Part shown: positions 53,969 through 62,728 of the stretch, piece by piece
How positions within the stretch are numbered: the stretch's first letter is position 1
Layout: each line of letters opens with the position of its first letter
Source: Streptomyces sp. ST2-7A
GTDB taxonomy: Bacteria; Actinomycetota; Actinomycetes; Streptomycetales; Streptomycetaceae
Assembly (NCBI RefSeq): GCF_021390475.1
Contig: NZ_JAJUWS010000005.1
Location: 62,001 to 126,000, forward strand
Direction: 5' to 3'
Length of the DNA: 64,000 nucleotides
Made by a program: the position numbers and the translations under genes
Notes under the pieces: generated by a model
Databases searched by the model: none
What the model saw: only the letters and a program-made list of their open reading frames with translations
What the model was told of the DNA's origin: nothing

Positions 53969-54322
53969 CTAACACGTCCTTCGTGATCGTCTGCAGAAGG
54001 GTGTGGTAATTGCCGACATGGCGTCGACGCTCCGGGTAGATAATTGGGAATGGGCAAGTCACGCTTGCACCCGGCGAATGGGCGAGCCGAGTAGAGCATT
54101 GCCCGGTCGACTTGTCAACCAACTCTACGACTTAGGCGAGTTCACATTATCGCGGGTTGCGCATCACCCTGTAAATATATCCAAGGTGGGGCGTAACGGG
54201 CAGTTGATTTCGTTGGGAACCCGGTACCGCTTCGCGTCCGTATGAATTACCATGCTTCCGGCGGGCGGCCCATGAGGCGGATGTCTGCCCATTCGACCCG
54301 TGGCGCTCGACAGGGAGATTTC
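53969..54322. promoter_or_regulatory. Divergent promoter region of region B
   Basis: A 354-bp gap between the divergent dioxygenase and MFS genes, noticeably richer in A/T than its surroundings. AT-rich stretches such as GTAAATATATCC near 54170 are candidate -10 elements, but exact promoters were not resolved. In-frame ATG codons at 54242 and 54272 lie here, and one may be the true exporter start. Confidence 0.55.
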
Positions 54323-55609
54323 GTGGTCCTTCGTCAACTGCATCCGAATATTCGGTTGCGGATCGGCATCGGTTTCGTGCAGCGCCTCCTGGGCATTATG
54401 TTGATGCCGCTCATGACCATCCGGTTCGCCGAGCTCTACGGCGCCGTGACGGCCGGGCTCCTGGTTCTTGTGGTCGCCGTGTGCGGGATCCTCGCCAATC
54501 TCCTCGGCGGGCACCTGGCTGATCTTTACGGTCGCAAGCCGCTGATGGTGGGCGGGGAACTCGGCGCCACGATCACTTTCGCCGGACTCGCTTTGGCCGC
54601 GTCCCCGTGGTGGGACAACGGGATCGCGATCTACCTTTTCTTCCTGTTGAACATCATTCTTTCCCAGTCCGCCACCCCCGCCTCCGAGGCGATGATCGTG
54701 GATGTCTCCACCCCGGAGAACCGTACGCTGGTCTACACGATCAACTATTGGGCGACCAACCTCGCCTTCACCATCGGAGCACTGCTGGGCGGTTTTCTCT
54801 ACCGTGACTTCTTCCCGCACCTGCTGGGCGGAGCCGCGGTGTTGTCACTCCTCACCACCGTGGTGACCGTCTGGCTGATCACGGAGTCGGCCCCTCTGTC
54901 GGGGCCACGAGTCGAAACCGGGGTCCGTGCCCTGGTCAATGGTTACCGGGTCGTCGTACGCGACCGCGTTTTCCACAAGATATTTTATGCCGCCGTGTTG
55001 ATCACCATGGTCGAGATGCAGATCGGTTACTACATCGCCGTCCGGCTCGCCGAGGACTTCCCCGAACAGTCCCTGTTCTCCGGTGGAGGGTGGGAGCTCA
55101 CCGTTGACGGTGTCAGCATGCTCGGCATTCTCCGTGCGGTGAACGCGGCCCTGGTCGTGTTGCTGATCCTGGTTTCCGGCAAACTCCTGGGCCGTCTCTC
55201 CGAGCGCCTACGACTCCATGCCGGCCTCGCCATGTTCACCCTGGGCTACATGGTGTGGGCGGTCAGTAATGACGGTCGTGTCCTGTTGCTGGCGGCGGTC
55301 GTGCTCACCGTGGGAGAGATCGCGAGCGTACCCGTGCGACAAACCCTCCTCGCCAACCACATCCCCCCCGCCTCCCGCACCCGCTACATGGCCGTCTACA
55401 CCTTCAACGCTCGAGCCGGCCTGGTCATCGCCTCCCTGTGTGTCACTCTCGGCGCCCTGCTGCCTCCCGCGGCGATGAGCGTTCTCTTCGGGATCTGCGG
55501 CGCCCTCGCGGCGCTCTTGTACCACCTGGTGCTGCGCCATACCGCTCGTGCCCCCGAGCGGACGCAGGCAGAGAATTCCCCGGTCACGGACGAACGGATC
55601 GACTCATGA
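54323..55609 (+). CDS. MFS exporter
   Basis: A 428-aa major facilitator transporter with about 12 hydrophobic segments. The loop 2-3 signature GGHLADLYGRKPLMVGG is present, and a polar central loop lies near 200. Similar proteins in small-peptide clusters export the product. I chose GTG 54323 because GGGAG is 5 nt upstream and the first charged segment (RQLHPNIRLRIGIGF) begins there; ATG 54242 or 54272 would add a leader without ribosome sites. Its stop overlaps the start of the tandem ATP-grasp gene (ATGA). It is the first gene of the rightward region-B operon and a likely self-resistance factor. Confidence 0.88.
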   Translation: MVLRQLHPNIRLRIGIGFVQRLLGIMLMPLMTIRFAELYGAVTAGLLVLVVAVCGILANLLGGHLADLYGRKPLMVGGELGATITFAGLALAASPWWDNGIAIYLFFLLNIILSQSATPASEAMIVDVSTPENRTLVYTINYWATNLAFTIGALLGGFLYRDFFPHLLGGAAVLSLLTTVVTVWLITESAPLSGPRVETGVRALVNGYRVVVRDRVFHKIFYAAVLITMVEMQIGYYIAVRLAEDFPEQSLFSGGGWELTVDGVSMLGILRAVNAALVVLLILVSGKLLGRLSERLRLHAGLAMFTLGYMVWAVSNDGRVLLLAAVVLTVGEIASVPVRQTLLANHIPPASRTRYMAVYTFNARAGLVIASLCVTLGALLPPAAMSVLFGICGALAALLYHLVLRHTARAPERTQAENSPVTDERIDS

Positions 55610-58080
55610 CTTCCTCCGACACCCCGCGCCGCCGGCTGCTCATGGTCATGCCCTACCAGCAGTTGGCGCGGAAGGCGACGGACGCCGGATTCGACGTCTG
55701 GTCCATCTGGGATCCGACGATGCAGACCGCCGAATACCTCGATCAGGTCGCGGAGAACTCACGGGAACTGCTTCTCGCCGACTTCACCGACACCCGTGCC
55801 CTCGGTGACCTGATCGCCGGAACGGCAGCCGAACACCGTATCGAGCTCGTGCTCTGCCTCGGGAACGAGGACATCCAGCTCCCGGTGGTCACCCGTGCCC
55901 GGGAGCTGGGTCTGAGCCCCAACCACCCGGACTCGATCCGACGCATCAACGACAAGTCGGAGATGCGCGCCCTGCTCAACGGCGGAGGTCTGTCACCGGT
56001 GGCAGCGGTCACCGTGGGCGACGTCGGGGACGTGGGCGAGGCGGCACTCGGATTGGGTCTGCCGGTGATCGTCAAACCGGCGGCGCTCTCCGGCAGCCGT
56101 GGGGTGGCGCTGCTTCGTGACCCGGCCGACATCGACCGGTGGCGACATCGCGTCACGACCGGCGGCCACGGCGGCCCCTACGTCGTGGAGGAGTATCTCC
56201 AGGGGCCCGAATTCAGTGTCGAAACCCTCACAGTCGAGGGGAAACACCACGTCATCGGCATCACCGCGAAGCGGACGACCGGCGCGCCGGGGTTCATCGA
56301 GACCGGCCACGTGTTCCCCGCGCCCCTGCCCGAGGTCGATGCCGAGGCCCTGACCACTCTGGTCACCTCACTGCTCGACCTGGCGGACTACCGTTTCGGC
56401 CCGGCCCACACGGAGGTCGTGCTCACATCCTCGGGCCCCCGCATCATCGAATCCCAGACCCGCATCGGCGGAGACCGGATCCCCGCGCTGATCCGCCTCG
56501 CCGCCGACTTCGACATCGAGGCCGAGGTGTTCCGAACCTTGGCGGGGACCGAAGTGCCGGAGGTCCGAGCGACGCGAAGCGCGACCGTCGGCTTCTTCGG
56601 CTTCCCCCCGGGCGTCATCGCGGAGGTCTCCCCCGAACTGGAGAAGGTTCGTGGGTTCCCATTCGTGGACACCCTTCACTTTCCGTTCGCCGCCGGTGAC
56701 CGAATGCCGGTCACCGAGGACTCCTTCACCCGCCACGGATTCGTGATCCTGACCGCGGACTCCCCGGAGCAGGCCGCCGAACGTGTCGAGACGGTGCGCT
56801 CCCTGATCGTGCCCGCGTTGGTACCGGGCCCCGCGGCGGACGCGGTGACGGACCGCACGGTCCTGCTGATCGGCGGTGTCGACGCGCACCTGGAGGCATA
56901 CACCCGGTTCGGGGCCCGGGTCGTACTGCTCCAGCACCCCGACAAGCTCACCCCCTATCAGACCGAAGCCGCGCACGTATTGCTGGTGGTCGACTACACG
57001 GATTGGGAGACCCTGCTCCCGTTCGCGGAGGCGGCCCGACGCGTCTACTCATGGGACATCGTCACCTCCCTCACGGAAGGCGGCCTGAGCCCGGCGGCAC
57101 GACTCGCCGATCTCTTCGGCCAGGGTGACGGACGTCGTCACGAGGTGAGCGTCCGAATGCGGAACAAGATGCTCATGCGTCAGCACCTGGCGGCGAAGGG
57201 AAGCGCTCCGTCGATCGCGTTCTCCACCATCACCGACCGTGCCTCACTGGAGGACTTCGGCCGTCGGGCGGGCTACCCGTTCATCATCAAGCCGACCGAT
57301 ACCACAGCCGGCTTCGGCGTCACCCGGGTGACCTCCGAGGAGGACCTCGACCGGGCGTGGCGACATGTCGAGAAGTTGCTCGGCACCCGCACCGACCGCG
57401 GCTCCACCCTGTTCCGTGTGACGGAATTCATGGCCGAGGAGTACATCGACGGCCCGGAGTTCAGTGTGGAGGCATTCGGTTTCGACGGACGGCACCACGT
57501 TCTGGCGATCACGGAGAAGCTCGTCGGCAGCGGTCACTTCGCCGAACTCGGCCACGCGGTTCCCGCACGTCTCTCCACGGTCGATCACGCCCGGATCGTC
57601 GCCGCCGTCGAGGAACACCTGGGCGTCATGGGTGTCCTGGACGGCCCCAGCCACACCGAGATTCGGTTGAGCGACCGTGGACCGGTGGTGATCGAGTCGC
57701 ACAATCGAATGGGTGGGGACTTCATCATCGAGCTGGTCGCGGCGGCCTACGGGATCGACCTGCCCGCCTGGTCGGCAGCCCACTCCCTCGGTCTGATGGA
57801 CATGCCGGATCATCCGCCGGGCCCCCTCGCCGGTGCTTGCGTACGGTTCCTGACCGGGACCCACGGGGTGGTGACGGCCGTTCACGGGGCCGACCGGATC
57901 GCGGCTCGTCCGGAGGTCATCACCTCCTCCGTGTCCGCGCGGCCGGGCAGGCGGACCAGGCCCCCCGCGGACAACTGGGACCGCCTCGGCCATGTCGCGG
58001 TCCGCGCTTTCGACACGACCGCCGCCGTGGAACTGTGCGAGCGCTTGATCCGTGAAGAGATACGAATCGAGGTTCGATGA
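55606..58080 (+). CDS. Tandem double ATP-grasp ligase
   Basis: An 824-aa protein made of two successive ATP-grasp ligase modules, about 1-410 and 415-824. Module 1 shows VIVKPAALSGSRGVALL, VVEEYLQGPEFSVETL and RIIESQTRIGGDRIP. Module 2 shows FIIKPTDTTAGFGVTRV, EEYIDGPEFSVEAFGF and VVIESHNRMGGDFI. Both keep ATP-binding Lys and acidic metal ligands, but at the metal-site Asn position there is Gln in one and His in the other. Such ligases form amide bonds from a carboxyl phosphate and an amine. A fusion can make two successive bonds, so a tripeptide-like product is possible. It overlaps both neighbours by ATGA. Confidence 0.88.
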   Translation: MTSSDTPRRRLLMVMPYQQLARKATDAGFDVWSIWDPTMQTAEYLDQVAENSRELLLADFTDTRALGDLIAGTAAEHRIELVLCLGNEDIQLPVVTRARELGLSPNHPDSIRRINDKSEMRALLNGGGLSPVAAVTVGDVGDVGEAALGLGLPVIVKPAALSGSRGVALLRDPADIDRWRHRVTTGGHGGPYVVEEYLQGPEFSVETLTVEGKHHVIGITAKRTTGAPGFIETGHVFPAPLPEVDAEALTTLVTSLLDLADYRFGPAHTEVVLTSSGPRIIESQTRIGGDRIPALIRLAADFDIEAEVFRTLAGTEVPEVRATRSATVGFFGFPPGVIAEVSPELEKVRGFPFVDTLHFPFAAGDRMPVTEDSFTRHGFVILTADSPEQAAERVETVRSLIVPALVPGPAADAVTDRTVLLIGGVDAHLEAYTRFGARVVLLQHPDKLTPYQTEAAHVLLVVDYTDWETLLPFAEAARRVYSWDIVTSLTEGGLSPAARLADLFGQGDGRRHEVSVRMRNKMLMRQHLAAKGSAPSIAFSTITDRASLEDFGRRAGYPFIIKPTDTTAGFGVTRVTSEEDLDRAWRHVEKLLGTRTDRGSTLFRVTEFMAEEYIDGPEFSVEAFGFDGRHHVLAITEKLVGSGHFAELGHAVPARLSTVDHARIVAAVEEHLGVMGVLDGPSHTEIRLSDRGPVVIESHNRMGGDFIIELVAAAYGIDLPAWSAAHSLGLMDMPDHPPGPLAGACVRFLTGTHGVVTAVHGADRIAARPEVITSSVSARPGRRTRPPADNWDRLGHVAVRAFDTTAAVELCERLIREEIRIEVR

Positions 58081-58712
58081 CAATGGGAGGAAACGAGTCG
58101 ATGAGCGGGGGAGACGTCACACCGCGCGGGGGACTGTTCGGCCTGCTCCGTGAGGACCTGGGTGTCGTCGTCGAGCGGGACCCGTCGGTGAGGAGTGCGT
58201 GGGAGGCGGTGTGGCATCCCGCGCTGTTGGCGGTGTGGTCACACCGTATCGCCCACCCCTTGCACCGCGCGGGCCGGCGCACTCTCGCGCGCTGGATCGC
58301 GATGCGGGCGCGAAGGAGGAGCGGGGTGGAGATCCACCCGGGTGCCGTGCTCGGACGACGTGTGTTCATCGATCACGGTGCCGCGGTGGTCATCGGGGAG
58401 ACCGCGAGGGTGGGTGACGATGTGACCATCTATCAGCAGGTCACCCTCGGAGCCGTGGGGTGGTGGACCGACAACTCCCGTGCGGCGGGCGCACGACGGC
58501 ATCCGGTGGTGGGATCCGGCGCCGTGCTGGGCACCAACGTCACCGTGCTCGGGCCGGTGACGGTCGGGGAAGGCGCGATGGTGGGCGCCATGGCGATCGT
58601 CATGTGTGATGTGCCGCCTGCGGCCCGGATCAAGGCGGGATCGGTGGTGTCGAGATCCTCGAAGGCGGTGCGGGACGATCTCCGGGCCGTCGCGTCCGCC
58701 GGGTGTTGGTGA
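58077..58712 (+). CDS. cysE: Serine O-acetyltransferase
   Basis: A 211-aa left-handed beta-helix acetyltransferase. The CysE signature is FIDHGAAVVIGETARVGDDV in the middle, with the active-site His and Asp, followed by IYQQVTLG and hexapeptide repeats (GTNVTVLGPVTVGEGA). It lacks the long N-terminal helical domain of enteric CysE, and the usual GGTG after VTLG is AVGW. It makes O-acetyl-L-serine from acetyl-CoA and serine, supplying the two cysteine-synthase-like enzymes of region B. The ATG at 58077 overlaps the previous stop; ATG 58101, with GGAGG upstream, is an alternative start. The pathway placement is inferred from operon order. Confidence 0.9.
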   Translation: MTMGGNESMSGGDVTPRGGLFGLLREDLGVVVERDPSVRSAWEAVWHPALLAVWSHRIAHPLHRAGRRTLARWIAMRARRRSGVEIHPGAVLGRRVFIDHGAAVVIGETARVGDDVTIYQQVTLGAVGWWTDNSRAAGARRHPVVGSGAVLGTNVTVLGPVTVGEGAMVGAMAIVMCDVPPAARIKAGSVVSRSSKAVRDDLRAVASAGCW

Positions 58713-58772
58713 GTGCCCGATGGCCGAATTCGGTGTCTTCCGGTTCGTTTTTCTTTCTCCGGGGAGTTCGTG

Positions 58773-59738
58773 GTGAGCGGAGCATTTCGTGATTTCCTTC
58801 CGCCCCGGGCGGGAATCGCTGCGGGAATCGAGGAGTTGATCGGTCGTACCCCCCTCGTTCGGCTGAAGGTGCCGGCGGCGACGGAGGACACCCGGGTCAT
58901 CGCGAAACTCGAGTCGTCCAACCCTTATGCGAGCGTGAAGGATCGAGCGGCGCTGTTTATGCTGGATGGCGCCGAGGCACGGGGGGAACTGGTTCCCGGG
59001 GGCACCATCGTGGAGTCGACCTCGGGCAACACCGGCATCACGCTCGCGGCTCTGGCGGCTGTGCGGGGCTATCGCTGTGTCGTTGTGCTGCCGGACAGCG
59101 CAACGGTCGAGCGGGTGAGTCTTCTCTCGGCACTCGGCGCCGAGGTCGTGCAGACCCCCCGGGAGGCCGGTTTCGCCGGTGCCATCGAGAAGGCCGAGGA
59201 GATCGAGCGCGCCACGCCGGGGGCGTGGTACGTCCGCCAGCACGAGAACGATGACAACGTACGGGCGCACTACGAAACCACGGGGCCCGAGATATGGGGT
59301 GACACCGGTGGTCGGGTCGATGTGCTGGTGATGGGTGTGGGAACGGGGGGAACGCTCACGGGCACGGCGCGTTTCCTGAAGGAGCGCAACCCGCGCCTGC
59401 GGGTCGTGGCGGTGGAGCCGGAGACCTCCGCGGTCCTGTCGGGCCGAGAGGGCGGACAGCACAGCATCCCCGGCCTGAACGGTGGCTTCATCGCCCCGAC
59501 GACCGATGTCGAACTCATCGACGAGGTTCTCACCTGCACGGATGAACAGGCCATGGAGAGTGCCCGCACGCTTGTCCGGACCCAGGGCATCTTCGCGGGC
59601 ATTTCGGCAGGGGCCGCTGTACACGGCGCGACCGAGATCGCGCGCCGGCCGGAGAGTCGTGGGCGGACGATCGTCACGCTGCTGCCGGACACGGGGGAAC
59701 GCTACGCCAGCGTCTGGGCCCCGAAGGAGGCATTGTGA
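58773..59738 (+). CDS. Cysteine-synthase-like PLP enzyme 2
   Basis: A 321-aa fold-type-II PLP enzyme close in length and sequence layout to enzyme 1 at 51,321. The Schiff-base Lys is Lys56 in SVKDRA, the substrate loop is the ordinary TSGNTG (83-88), the phosphate loop is MGVGTGGTLTGT, and the late SAGAAV contacts the ring. GTG 58773 is preferred, with GGGGAG 6 nt upstream. Because the loop is canonical it may be a normal O-acetylserine sulfhydrylase, or a beta-replacing enzyme of the pathway. It follows the acetyltransferase by 60 nt and overlaps the last ATP-grasp gene (GTGA). Confidence 0.88.
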   Translation: MSGAFRDFLPPRAGIAAGIEELIGRTPLVRLKVPAATEDTRVIAKLESSNPYASVKDRAALFMLDGAEARGELVPGGTIVESTSGNTGITLAALAAVRGYRCVVVLPDSATVERVSLLSALGAEVVQTPREAGFAGAIEKAEEIERATPGAWYVRQHENDDNVRAHYETTGPEIWGDTGGRVDVLVMGVGTGGTLTGTARFLKERNPRLRVVAVEPETSAVLSGREGGQHSIPGLNGGFIAPTTDVELIDEVLTCTDEQAMESARTLVRTQGIFAGISAGAAVHGATEIARRPESRGRTIVTLLPDTGERYASVWAPKEAL

Positions 59739-60988
59739 CCATTCTCGTGCTTCACCGCGGTTCACTGCGGGCCAATCCCTATGCCGAGTGGTTCGAGGGC
59801 CGCGACGACGAGGTGGTGCTGCTCGCCTCCGCCGAGCAGCTCGCCGCGTACGGGGAGGACCTTCCCGAAAAGGCGCCGTTCGTGCACGCCGAGGCGCTAC
59901 CCGACTACGACGTCTCGCCACGGGTGATCGAACGTGCCGAGCAACTCATCCGTGAACACCGGATACGGGACATCGTCGCCTGTCAGGAGAACGACATCGA
60001 ACGGGCGGCCCGGTTGCGCGAACGGTTCGGGCTGCCGGGTCAACTACCGGACACCGCCGTGGTCTACCGCGACAAATGGACCATGAAGCGGGTCGCAGCG
60101 GACGCCGGTATCCCCGTGGCCCCGTGCGCGTCGGTGCGCGATGCCGGGGACGTGTCCCGTTTCGTCGCGGACCACGGGCTGCCGGTGGTGGTCAAACCCC
60201 GTCGTAGCGCGGGCTCCATCGGGCTGAGCGTGTTGCGGACCGAGGAGGACGTACGGGGTTGGAACCCGGCGGAACATCCCGTCGGCCCGCCCGGTCCCGA
60301 AGGCGAGGCGGCGTGGCTGGTGGAGGCGTTCGTCGCCGGCGACATGCATCATGTGGACGGTGTCGTGCTCGACGGGGAGGTGGTCACGATGTGGCCTTCC
60401 CACTACACGTATGTACTGGCCGACTACCGCGATCGCGGGGGTCGGGTGGACATCGCCCACGACATGGACAGCCCGCTGGGCGAACGTCTGGTGGCCTTCG
60501 CGGAGCGGGTGCTGGAGGCGTTCGGCGGCCCGCCGGACTTCGCGTTCCACATCGAGGTGTTCCACACCCCCGACGATCGACTCGTGCTCTGTGAGGCCGC
60601 ATGTCGGGCCGGTGGGGCGGGAGTCCGGGACGTTCAGCGGGAGATGTTCGGTTTCGATCCGGCGGTCCACCCCGTACGACGCCAGCTCGGTTTGCCGGTA
60701 CCGGTCTCCGGACGTCGGAGTCCGACACGACTTGCGGGCCAGTTGCTGTTCACCAAACGTCCGGGCGTCCTGGTGGCTCTTCCGGATCCGGCGGACCTGC
60801 CCGACGACATCAGGGCGTCGGTGGCGGTATCCCATTACTTCGCGACACCGGGGGAGCGGGTGCCGGACGCCCGGCATTCGGGGGACTTCCTCGCGGCATT
60901 CGTCATCACCGGTGCCGACAGGGGGGAGTGCGAGGCACGGATTCGGGCCGTGGAGTCATGGTTCCTCGCGGGGTTGGCGATGGTCTGA
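59735..60988 (+). CDS. ATP-grasp ligase
   Basis: A 417-aa single-module ATP-grasp protein. The N-terminal domain begins ILVLHRGSLRANPYAEW, then VVVKPRRSAGSIGLSVLR carries the ATP-binding Lys, WLVEAFVAGDMHHVDGVV the hinge, and VLCEAACRAGG the acidic metal site, where the usual N-x-R is replaced by A-x-R. It belongs to the carboxylate-amine ligase superfamily and resembles proteins annotated as biotin carboxylase-like ligases. It is distinct from both modules of the 824-aa protein. GTG 59735 overlaps the previous stop. Probably joins an amino acid or dicarboxylic unit; substrate unknown. Last gene of the rightward operon. Confidence 0.85.
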   Translation: MTILVLHRGSLRANPYAEWFEGRDDEVVLLASAEQLAAYGEDLPEKAPFVHAEALPDYDVSPRVIERAEQLIREHRIRDIVACQENDIERAARLRERFGLPGQLPDTAVVYRDKWTMKRVAADAGIPVAPCASVRDAGDVSRFVADHGLPVVVKPRRSAGSIGLSVLRTEEDVRGWNPAEHPVGPPGPEGEAAWLVEAFVAGDMHHVDGVVLDGEVVTMWPSHYTYVLADYRDRGGRVDIAHDMDSPLGERLVAFAERVLEAFGGPPDFAFHIEVFHTPDDRLVLCEAACRAGGAGVRDVQREMFGFDPAVHPVRRQLGLPVPVSGRRSPTRLAGQLLFTKRPGVLVALPDPADLPDDIRASVAVSHYFATPGERVPDARHSGDFLAAFVITGADRGECEARIRAVESWFLAGLAMV

Positions 60989-61003
60989 GAAGACGACACG
61001 AGA

Positions 61004-61039
61004 CGACGGGGAGGCCCGGGGCCCCGGGCCTCCCCGTCG
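61004..61039 (+). terminator. 36-bp perfect palindrome
   Basis: Arms CGACGGGGAGGCCCGGGG (61004-61021) and its exact complement (61022-61039) meet without spacer, 15 nt after the ATP-grasp stop. A very stable hairpin is expected, so it is a probable terminator of the rightward region-B operon. Confidence 0.85.
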
Positions 61040-61327
61040 GGGGATGAGCCACAGTGGCCTTCGTCCCCGGGTACCTCCCGGCTGCCGGGGCGTTCATCGC
61101 CCGCCCCGCCCCTGCCCTGACACACCGCGGGGCGGGTTCGCTGTCTTCCGCCGACGGTGGCCCGGGACCCCGGTTACCCGGTCGCACACCTGCCGGGAGC
61201 AGGAGACGCGGCGGATCGCCGACCTGTATCCGGTGTCGCCGGCCTGACCCCGATCACGAACTCGTCGGGTGACCTCCATTCATGGCGAACACGTACCCCG
61301 AGGCGGAAACCGGCAGCTCAAACGCGT

Positions 61328-61510
61328 CGTGTTCCTTTCGCGTTCGCCTGTATGAGCGCCGATCCCGCCCCCGCCCACTACGACAAGCAACGTGCCCGCG
61401 TCGAGATCCATACCCGGACCCTCCTCCGCATCGCCCGTCAAGGCATCGGCCTCCTGTTCGCCCTGCTCCGCGAGGGCACCTTCCGCCGGCCCCGCGCGTC
61501 CGGCCCCGCG
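61328..61510 (+). pseudogene. IS110-type transposase C-terminal remnant
   Basis: A 55-residue stretch reads in part ADPAPAHYDKQRARV, TLLRIARQGIGLLFALLREG and TF, which follows the pattern of the end of IS110/IS116 transposases (DPxSxxYYDRKRAEGK-HxxAL-ALARRRxxVLxAxLRDG). No upstream catalytic domain is present, and downstream the frame is non-coding. It therefore seems to be a decayed fragment. I rely on remembered family patterns rather than a search, so the call is moderate. Confidence 0.5.
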
Positions 61511-61868
61511 GGTCGCCTGGTGCAACGATTGCGCCCGGCCCGGCCCCCTCCCGGCACCGCGCGTGGAACTCACGGGCGACGCTCACCCCGGGCGCCGCTT
61601 TCACGACCTCTCCCACGCCGCCCGCGCGTTGCGCATCGGGATCCGGCCGGGGCGGAGCCGCGGGCGCCGCACGACAGCCACGTGACAGGTGTCAACAGAT
61701 ACCCCGCTCCGCCGGGCTTGCCTCCGGCTTCCCCACCGGCGGCCCGTCACCGGAGTCATCGACTCGACGTGACGGCACGGAACGCGCGGTAACGATCCTC
61801 TCCGGCGAGTCCGTCGTCCCGTTTCCGGTGAGCGGAAACCCGATTCCCCTCCGCGTACGAGGACGGGG

Positions 61869-62672
61869 ATGGCCAAGGACCGCACCCGACCGCGCAGCGG
61901 CGCCGCGGATCCCGCCCGCAGTCTCGCCCTGCTGTGGGGCACGCGGGATCGCCGCCCCGCCCGCAACGCCCGCCACGACCTGAGCATGGACCGCATCGTC
62001 CGGGTCGCCGTGGCGGTCGCGGACACCGAGGGTGTCGAGCGCCTGTCGATGCGCCGGATCGCGGAGGAACTGGGAGTCGGGACGATGACGCTCTACACCT
62101 ACGTCCCGGGCAAGGCCGAGCTCGTCGAACTGATGCTGGACACCGTCTACGGCGAGATCACCCGCCCCGGCGCGGAGGATCCCGACGGAACCGGGAACGC
62201 CGACTGGCGCACCCGACTGGAACGGGTCGCCCGGGACAACTGAGGGCTGTTCCGACGCCACCCCTGGATGCCGCACGTCGGCATCACCCGGCCGCCCCTG
62301 GGCCCCAACGCCATCGCCAAGTACGAGCGCGAGCTCCGCGCGGTGGCGGGTACCGGCCTGCCCCCGATCGAGATGGACACGGTCGTCAACCTCGTCGTCG
62401 GACACGCGGAGAACACCGCCCGCCGTGCGGACGAGGCCGGACAGGCCGAGCGTGACAGCGGGATGACGGACGAGGAGCGGTGGCGCGAGTACGGCCCCCT
62501 CCTGGGTTCGCTGGTGGACCCCTCCGTCTTCCCCCTGGCCACCGCCGTCGGCGAGGAGGTGGGAGCGGCACAGGGCCAGGCCTACAACGCCGACCACAAC
62601 TTCGAGTTCGGTCTGCGGCGCATCCTTGACGGCATCGCGGTGATGGTGGACGCCCGGGTCGACGCGGACTGA
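61869..62672 (+). pseudogene. TetR-family regulator with in-frame TGA at codon 125
   Basis: Codons 1-124 give a typical TetR N-terminus: helix-turn-helix at about 40-85 (MRRIAEELGVGTMTLYTYVPGKAELVELML in parts). Codon 125 (62241-62243) is TGA. Reading through in the same frame continues with GLFRRHPWMPHVGITRPPL and ends at 62672 with FEFGLRRILDGI, the usual C-terminal ligand-binding TetR_C pattern. Relatives have Trp just before this segment, so TGG to TGA is the simplest change. The full length would be about 266 aa. It faces a DrrAB-like exporter, a usual partner. It is either a recent pseudogene, a read error, or readthrough. Confidence 0.8.
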
Positions 62673-62698
62673 TACCGTGCCGATCCCGGACGCCGGGG

Positions 62699-62725
62699 GC
62701 GGGCCCGGGGCGCACCCGGGCCCGC
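62699..62725. terminator. 11-bp hairpin between convergent genes
   Basis: Arms GCGGGCCCGGG (62699-62709) and CCCGGGCCCGC (62715-62725) are perfectly complementary with a 5-nt loop. It lies between the TetR end (+) and the ABC permease end (-). Confidence 0.8.
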
Positions 62726-62728
62726 ATC

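Larger units (their letters stand above)
60989..61868. other. 880-bp region with terminator and transposase remnant
   Basis: Contains a strong palindrome right after the ligase stop, then no intact gene. The translation of the middle part in one frame resembles the C-terminus of an IS110-type transposase; the rest is Arg/Pro-rich noise. The final ~60 bp should hold the TetR promoter. This is the likely right boundary of region B. Confidence 0.55.
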
